A stretch of DNA of 64,000 nt, taken from Cytidiella melzeri. Its lineage: Eukaryota > Basidiomycota > Agaricomycetes > Polyporales > Irpicaceae. Numbering within the stretch: position 1 is the stretch's first letter; each line of letters begins with the position of its first letter. This document shows positions 57,248-64,000 of this stretch, in pieces. The DNA lies in NCBI GenBank assembly GCA_022592445.1, contig JABYQR010000002.1:124001-188000 (forward strand). Reading direction: 5' to 3'. The notes below the pieces were generated by a model. It did no database searches and was not told the origin of the DNA. It saw nothing but the letters and a program-made list of their open reading frames with translations. The translations under genes and the position numbers were made by a program.

Positions 57248-60200
57248 TCACGCGTCAGTCAAAAGTGTGCGGATCGTCGACCTCAAGCCGCCCTCATCAC
57301 AGCGCAAGTGCCAGAGACAGCTGTCTTCCTCGCCCTCCCTCAGTCGCAGAGCAGCGAAGCCATCCTGATCAATGCCTTCCGCAAGCTCCGGGCACATGAG
57401 AATCTTGAGGTCACCTATCACAAACGGTCAAGAGATGTCGCGAACATCTCAGCACGAAAAGGAAGTGTACCTTGAAAAGGTAGCTGATCGGCTGGGGTCA
57501 CGCGCATCTGCCTTTGAATGCTCTGGAGCCGTCGAACGACCACGTCTATCGGTGAATCGCACCATCCACGTAGGTTGGCGTTCTGCAGCTTATTCCACGC
57601 GGCTTCGAAATCCAACTCTACCACGCTGGATGTTCCAGATACCGTCATGGGAGGTTCCACGAGGAAAGGTGAGTCCAACGCTATAAGGTCTGGCTTTGTT
57701 AACTGCCATGATTCCATGTCAGCCGCAGCGCAGTTCCAGTCAGAACAAGTTCGGTCTCACAGAGTCGTCCCTGGCAATGTTGGCTGATCGCGACCGTGAG
57801 GGGGCGGCAGCTTGTACCGGTGACTAAAGAAAGTTACGAATCAAAACTGTGGCACATTGTGCGACTACAACCCTCTTTGAAAATACGCACCTTTGTCAGA
57901 GCCTGCAACTCTATTTGCTCCGTTGCCAAAGCCAAATCACCCGCTGTGATGGTACGCGACAATGGATCATCCTTATCTTGACCGACGAAGCGCGACATGT
58001 CAGACTTGGCAAGTGAGCTATTTGATGGGACACGGCGAAGCCGCGCTGTTGGCTTGGGCGCATCATACGCTGCATAGCGCAGCTTGCCCAGGCTATGGGA
58101 TGCTCTTGACGACGTCCGAGAAGACGGCCGGTCTGCTGTCACAGCCACCTGTGGCGAAGATGGTGCTCGGCCCTGCGTACCACCATCTCTGTTGTGACTT
58201 TCCAGCGCGAACATGAAATCGGGAAGCTTTAGCTGCGAATCAATGATAGGAGCTTCACCATTCGGGGAACATAGCACGTACGGAACTTGATTTCGAACTG
58301 CTCAGAATTGTTCTGAGCGTCGACTTGGATTGCGACAATGTGATGAATTGCTCGCACCGCTGTTGAAGAGGTTTCATCAGTGTGACCGATATACCTGGAA
58401 CAGATACAAACCCTTCTGATATGGCGCCCTGCATGTTCTTGGACCTTGCGAACACTAGCCAATATACTGTCAGACACTTCATCGCAGTCGGCAGCCACTC
58501 GAAGCATAGACAGTAGTAAGGCGTCTTGTATAGCAGCTGTAATCAAAACATATTAACATCTGTGACGTGATGATTCACAAAATCAGAACCAACCGCCATT
58601 AGAAGACAACCGGGCGGAGAGACCTTGCAAAAGATGTGACGGGGGTAGTAATGAGCATTCCAGATGTTCACAAGCCAATGCAGCCAATATCACTGTCACT
58701 GTCGGGCTTGTTTTGGTCGCATCATCGTCGAACAACACGAACAGTGCACCCAGGCAGTTACTGCGAAAATTTGCATCGCCTGGAAGAATCTATGAACACC
58801 ACAGCTGTATGCTATGCGTAATGAACTTGCTCACCATTTCGAACGTGTGTGAGGACATCTTCGACGATGCACTCGAAAAGAGGCAGTTGGTCACGAGGAG
58901 AATCTCCTTGCAGCACATCAATGAGTGCCTTTGCATCTTGTGCATACCCTTCTCCGTCCGAGAGGGTGAGTACGTCGATCACTTCTAGAATCCGTTTCGA
59001 TGCATCAACCTTCTCCAGCGGTGTGTATAGTGAGCGGTCAATCTGTAACAGTCGGGTATGATGTGCCTCCACAAGCGACCTATCAACTTTCAATAACACC
59101 TGTAAGGTCTGGCCGCAATGAATGGAGGTATGGACAGTGTGGGTTTGAGACACTCGTACCTTCTTTCGGACAGAGACATCAGAGTAGTCAAGCAGCGCAA
59201 TCACACGCTCGACTTCCCATCCTTCGAGTACAGCTGGTATCTCTGCCTTGCTTCCGGCCCACAAGGCAGTATCTAGGCATTCTAGACATGTGACGAAAAG
59301 ATAGGTGTCGTTCGGAACTTGGGACAGTAGCAAATGGCGAATGCTAGCGATAAAGGTTGTCTTCGCGGCGGATTGTACGTCGACGATGATATTGATATTG
59401 GTAGCAGAGAGGGCCTGAAAACACTCGTGTACGATTGCTGTGCGATGTCGCATGTCAGATGTGTCACAGGTCAAGGCTCGTGTCTCATTACTCACCTGCA
59501 GGAAATGGCTTGTGGCGCGAACAAGTATGGACGATGTCGAGGAGTAACTCAAGGGATTCACGGCACGTACTGCACGCAACATGTGGTAAGCGACAGCGTC
59601 CCGCTCAGTGCTTTAGGAATACATACCCCGTCACACGAAGCACTCCTATGTACTTGAGTACTAGCCATCTACTAGAGATGTCGCGTACATTCCTCCACTG
59701 CATACGCAGCAGTTTTACTAGCATCGGACGAAGTTTTTCCTTTGCCACCAAGCCTGTCTACACACGTATACAAAGGTGAGGTAGTCCATGTATGGGACGA
59801 AATCAAACTCACCTCTAGCAAAGGTATACACGTTGACAGTGCAGCTCCCGCAACAGCTGTGTCCGCATCCCGAAGACGGACACTCATTCTGTCTATTACA
59901 TACCTGAGTATATCGGGGCTACTAACGTACAGCGTGCGAAATGCAAGGAGTGCACGTCTCCGGACGTGTGCTCTGTTTCAAAAAGGCAGAATTGAGGTCA
60001 AAGAATGTTGGGTACTCCGCTGCTCACATACTGACGAGTTATGCGCTAGAAGGTCATGTACACGGTCTTGCACAGCAGGTATGACATCCTCAGAGGGTGA
60101 ACGAATGAGTGCTTCCAGACCAAGGCATATTCGCGGCACATCGAGACTCTCGAGGTCCTACAGTATTGCGATGTATTTGCCATTAGAGTTGTAGCGTGAA

Positions 60201-60696
60201 CAACCTGACAAATACCTTGCGCAATGTATTCACAAGCATGAGCTGTAATTCATGCTCCTGAGGCATCATCTCGGCACAATAGAGATAGCCTGTATCATGC
60301 AACTTGAGCAAGAAGCTCACAGCGCGCGGAATATTGTGGGTCACCTATTCTCTTGTTCTGAACGGTTTGTCCTGCTTCTGCCAAGTTCACGGCATGTGAG
60401 AGGGCAAAATCCAGGTCGACTTCTTCCGTGTTATGAAGAGTGTTGAAACAGTAAAGCAGTGTTACCAGATACTCTTTCGTCTGTCTCTGCAGCAATGATG
60501 AGGTCAATGTCAATAGCTACAAAAACTTGCAACACACCATGTTCGACACCGAACGGGCAAAGCGACTTCGGATGAGATCAATCTCACCCAGCACAATCTG
60601 GTCTACCTGGGACGGGGAATTGGCCAACTCGATCTTGCGTACGAGTGCATAATGCGCTCTGCTCATTGCTCCGGAAGACAGGAAAGGCACGTCCAT
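57248..60696 (-). CDS. AP-4 complex epsilon-like large adaptin
   Basis: Large subunit of a heterotetrameric vesicle-coat adaptor acting at the trans-Golgi. The start at 60696 reads MDVPFLSSGAMSRAHYALVR and continues KIELANSPSQVDQIVLGEID. The next exons give YLVTLLYCFNTLHNTEEVDL, HAVNLAEAGQTVQNKR, IGYLYCAEMMPQEHELQLML and VNTLRKDLESLDVPRICLAL. This order matches the adaptin trunk of AP-4 epsilon. The middle (58812-59582) is an alpha-helical trunk. The hinge is Ser/Arg-rich (near 57960-58270). The last exons give VVELDFEAAWNKLQNANLRG and, after splicing, QLPFQGDLKILMCPELAEGI. They end TIRTLLTDA and correspond to the C-terminal appendage of AP-4 epsilon. AP-1 gamma or AP-2 alpha are less likely because their clathrin-box and ear signatures are absent. 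Many exons were not all placed. Confidence 0.75.
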
Positions 60697-60923
60697 GGTT
60701 TCGGTCGCGTCGTGCAAATGGCCACAGCCCACGTCTTCGTTCACTTGTATTATCCCAAACGGTGTCTATGACTGCTGCGACAGCATAAGTGCTTTCCGCA
60801 GAGGAGGCCAGGACTGAGTAGGCTGTATGGGTAGGTGGTCGCACTGAGCAGAAGTACCATTCAGGCGCTTGATCAAACCAAACCCAGTCTGGCCTGCTGC
60901 AGCCTCTCGCCAAGCTTACAGTC
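60697..60923. promoter_or_regulatory. Bidirectional promoter, AP-4 epsilon (-) / BUB2 (+)
   Basis: Only 227 bp lies between the chosen start codons. An alternative upstream minus-strand ATG (60925) exists but gives an N-terminus unlike the adaptin family, so I read this as promoter. No specific site was identified. Confidence 0.5.
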
Positions 60924-62226
60924 ATGCACTCATCCTCGGCTGCAAGCTCGTCTGCTGCGCATTCGTTTTACAAGATACTGAACTTGCACAAGACATCTGC
61001 AAGGACAAGGAACCACGCGGATGTCGAAGACTCAATCAAGAAACTAAGACGTCTTATCCTAGTCGACGGGATACCCAAAGGCGTATGTCCGCCAATTGGC
61101 CCCCGTTAAACTCATGAAGCGACCTCTGACTGTGTGCCTACAGGACCCTACCTTGCGTCCACGGATATGGAAGATACTGTTACGCGTCCATGACCTATCA
61201 GCTGAGACGTTTCTGGAGTATGTCGGCCGTGGGCCTTGCGAAGTAAAGGAGAAGATCAGGAATGATACGTTCAGGTGATTCGTCTCATTTCCAGCTTTTC
61301 ATCAACTTTTTCAACTCACTGGTGCAGCAAACAGAACTCTTGCGACTGATACCGGGTTCAAAGAGCGCGTGCGGGAAGATATGCTGGTGCGCCTGCTCGA
61401 TGCATTCGTCTGGCGCAACCACGGTGAGCGCGATAGATCGACCCACATGTACTGTACAGTGCCGGCTCAACCTCTCCTTGATCAGATAGACAAGAGTCTC
61501 ACCAACTCGGCTTCACCTATGTGCAAGGCATGAACGTACTTGCCGCTCCATTCCTATATACCATGCCCTCAGAGTTGGAAGCCTTCTTCTGCTTTGCCAA
61601 GTTTATTGAGGAATCCTGCCCCTTGTATGTCCAGCCGACCTTGGAAGGCGTGCATCGTGGCCTCAAAGTAAGTCCTTCTCCAAATACAAACCAAAACATG
61701 CTTCACTGGCCCCTCTCGCCTAGCTTTTGGACCGCTGCCTCAAGATAGTTGACCCTGAGATGTATGGCTACCTGCGTTCAAAAAACCTGTCCGCCGAACT
61801 CTATGCGTTCCCATGTACGTGTGTCACACACGAATCATACGCATATATGACAGTGGACTCATGATTCAGTATAATTTGACAGCTGTTCTGACCCTGTGCG
61901 CTTGTACGCCGCCACTAGACGAGGTTCTCCAGCTATGGGATTTCCTCCTAGCATTCGGCGTCCATCTCAACGTGTTATGTGTCATCGCGCAGCTACTCCT
62001 CATGCGCGAAGCAGTCATGGAATCATCGAGGTGCGTAAAAGGGTTTTCTCGGAATTTGACTTTCCACCAATGTGTTGATGATGAATACAGTCCTATGAGA
62101 ATTCTACGTACGTTTCCGCCATTACAAGCACAAAACGTGATTGGCATTGCCGTCACCCTCGTACGCGACCTCCCGACCGATCTGTACGACGAACTCGTGC
62201 GACATCCGTTCGAGGTGTCGCATTGA
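60924..62226 (+). CDS. BUB2: Bub2/Cdc16 TBC-domain GAP of the mitotic exit / septation network
   Basis: GTPase-activating subunit that, with Bfa1/Byr4, keeps the Tem1/Spg1 GTPase off until the spindle is correctly placed. It starts MHSSSAASSSAAHSFYKILN. The TBC domain reads SIKKLRRLILVDGIPKG, DPTLRPRIWKILLRVHDLSA and ETFLEYVGRGPCEVKEKIRN. The arginine finger is IRNDTFR (IxxDxxR). Then ERVREDMLVRLLDAFVWRNH and the glutamine finger in GFTYVQGMNVLAAPFLY. Next comes LLDRCLKIVDPEMYGYLRSK. Also LTLCACTPPLDEVLQLWDFL, LAFGVHLNVLCVIAQLLLMR and SSPMRILRTFPPLQAQNVIG. It ends VRHPFEVSH. The match to budding-yeast Bub2 is collinear, including the SPVNLLRQFP-like segment. Length is about 320 residues, as expected. 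Both catalytic fingers are present. Confidence 0.95.
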
Positions 62227-63133
62227 TGCAACCTTCCGCTCAATAATGTCTCTGCACAATCTGTTTGGTTCAAGCTTTCGTGTCACCTGTCGTCTTTGTC
62301 GTTCGTCTCCCGGCTTTCCATTGTTGTGCACCCGTCGTTCTCGTTCATCGTCTGCATTCCTGGACTCGCAAACGCGTTTCATCACGATCCGCTACCTATC
62401 TCATTATGTATCGCCCCCGTCACGTCCGCCCGTTGTTTTACAACTGTAGCATGGAGATATTGTAGAATTATCCGCATGTCACGGTAGTACATGGAAGATG
62501 GTTACTTGATTAATGACACAAGGACATCTATTCTACAAATGATGTCAAACGTTGTTGGTGTGAGTGTGGAAATGCGATGGGGGAACGAACTGCGAGGTAT
62601 GCAACGCAATATAGCGAACACGAGGGACAGGTGCACGATGCGAAAGGAAAACAATGACGGCATGCGGTTAAGAATCAACATGAACGAGGATGAATGAATG
62701 CAAAGGGTCCTTTGAGAATAATAAAGAGTCACGATTGGGAACTCTCATATCCACATGTAAGAACACAAGATGGGATGTGTGCGGCCACATCCCCCCGCTA
62801 CCAGTGTACGACGCACAACTGCGAGAACACGCCAAGTGATTTACAGTGGGGCTGTGCCTGTGGTAAGAAATGCATGCCGATGCACCGCAACGACCCATAA
62901 TTCTTCGCCACTTGACCAGGAAACGGCGTGACTGCGACATAATCGAAGTAGCCGACATATCCATGATACCGCGGCGAGCTGCGGTGGGAGAGGATACGCA
63001 ACATATTTACAAAGGCCGAACTGCAACAACATGGCGTTTAGTGATCGGGCGATAGACATCACTGCGGCGTGGTGTTACGTACGGGAGGCCTGGAGGAAGA
63101 GAAGAGCACAAGTCTTCTCCGCTCAGTGTGCGC
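62227..63133. other. Convergent intergenic stretch
   Basis: About 0.9 kb between BUB2 (+) and the Pro-rich gene (-). Overlapping short frames on both strands lack protein features. Probably long 3' UTRs. Confidence 0.45.
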
Positions 63134-63870
63134 TCATCTGTAACTCCCAGAGGAAGCGACAGGCGCGGCGTGGGATACCGCTGTGGATCGTCGCATAGTG
63201 TGTGCGGTGCTCGTCGGCCAGCGAGCAGAGCAGGCTTGCAGCACACGACGCTTCATGGCTGCGGGCTCCTCTGTAGCAGAATCCGCAGCTTCGTCTTCGT
63301 CTTCTGCGCGTTTCCGCTTATGCGGCCGGGAGACGTAGGGAGGATGAGAAAGGTCTTCGTCATCGTCAGGGAGATCAAATTGTAGAAAGGTGGGCGAATG
63401 GTACGGAAGCGGTTTCGGTGCGAGTAATGGAGCGTTGCACACGACATGCACGAATTGAGGATCTGGTGATGGTTTCGGTGATGCGTCCGTGTCTGACATG
63501 ACGGAAGGCGAGGAAACTGTGAAAGAACGGATGAGTTATGCGACGCTGACTGGGCTTTTGTGCACTTACTCGCTGCACACCGGGTGTTGTGTATAGCAGC
63601 GAGCGGGGGTATCGCATATTGCTGTAATGGCAGCTGGACTGGTGGACAGGGATATGCAGGAGCGCTGAATGCCATGCTTGGAAATGCGGCCACGCTCATT
63701 ACGGGGTAAAGGTCCCTAGGGGAAGCCCACCATGTCGCTGCGTCGGGATGACTGTGAGCTTGCCGTGACATGTCTTGTGCAGTATGATGAGGGGTGAAGG
63801 TATGTGCTCCGAACCTATAGGCAGGGCCACAGAGGAAGTTTGTGTGGGACATTGCTGCTGGGAGAGCCAT
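63134..63870 (-). CDS. Pro/His/Ala-rich protein with basic NLS-like patch, function unknown
   Basis: Two exons close in phase: 63870-63570 and 63516-63134, giving about 227 residues. The N-terminal exon starts MALPAAMSHTNFLCGPAYRF and is Pro/Ala/Tyr-rich (FPSMAFSAPAYPCPPVQLPL), like an activation or low-complexity domain. The second exon has SVMSDTDASPKPSPDPQFVH, an acidic stretch (FDLPDDDEDLSH) and a basic cluster (RPHKRKRAEDEDEA) that may be a nuclear localisation signal. It ends VASSGSYR. It is probably nuclear. I recognise no family. The promoter lies at the right edge of the window. Confidence 0.6.
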
Positions 63871-64000
63871 TGGGGAGAGGCGGGGAGGAGAAGATTGTGG
63901 CTTGGGAGAGCCTCTCGCAGAGTTATATATGTGTGGCTAGGACATGGATCGGATAAGCGAGGTGGCGGGCGCCCTGGCTACTGTCGGATGGTTGGCAGCA

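Noticed and set aside
60697..60925. Extended N-terminus of the adaptin gene from an ATG at 60925
   Set aside because: The added sequence is unlike any adaptin, overlaps the BUB2 start region and belongs to a different frame. The ATG at 60696 gives a family-like start.

Overview
The window looks like nuclear DNA of a filamentous basidiomycete, most likely an Agaricomycete. Genes are compact and lie on both strands. They carry many short GT-AG introns (mostly about 45-70 bp) and sometimes very small exons. The recognisable proteins are fungal: kynurenine 3-monooxygenase, Qcr10, Nop16, Ypt1, Bub2, a Zn2Cys6 regulator, tandem microsomal P450s, and a multi-span membrane protein of a type I know from mushroom genomes. 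I saw no transposon with intact coding capacity, no CRISPR array, and no rRNA or tRNA gene I could support. Exon boundaries below were read by eye from splice sites and reading-frame continuity. Where all phases close I give exon coordinates; otherwise only the gene span.

Layout. 0.5-8.5 kb: OS-9/Yos9 ER lectin (-), AT-hook protein (+), kynurenine 3-monooxygenase (-), PP4 catalytic subunit (-). 8.5-15.8 kb: accessory-like stretch with a seven-span-type membrane protein (+), two related small cysteine-rich single-span proteins in tandem (-), and a disordered Ser/Pro-rich protein (-). 15.8-28.3 kb: peroxisomal-type long-chain acyl-CoA ligase (-), penta-EF-hand protein (-), HAD-family hydrolase (+), QCR10 (-), NOP16 (+), Zn2Cys6 regulator (+). 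28.3-39.4 kb: weakly coding stretch, pepsin-like aspartic protease (-), Rab GTPase YPT1 (+), Argonaute (+). 39.4-50 kb: second accessory-like stretch with two near-identical P450 genes (+) flanking an F-box gene whose frame is broken (+). 50-64 kb: disordered basic protein (+), UFD1 (-) head to head with CCT4 (+), AP-4 epsilon-like adaptin (-) head to head with BUB2 (+), and a Pro-rich unknown (-).

Themes. Protein quality control recurs (OS-9 ER lectin, UFD1, CCT4), but this looks like chance neighbourhood, not an operon-like unit. Divergent promoter pairs are common (OS-9/AT-hook, PEF/HAD, QCR10/NOP16, UFD1/CCT4, AP-4/BUB2). The best candidates for something undescribed are the tandem cysteine-rich tail-anchored-like proteins at 11.8-12.9 kb. 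Next come the duplicated P450s, which share an 8-nt exon encoding the I-helix and a GC-AG first intron.
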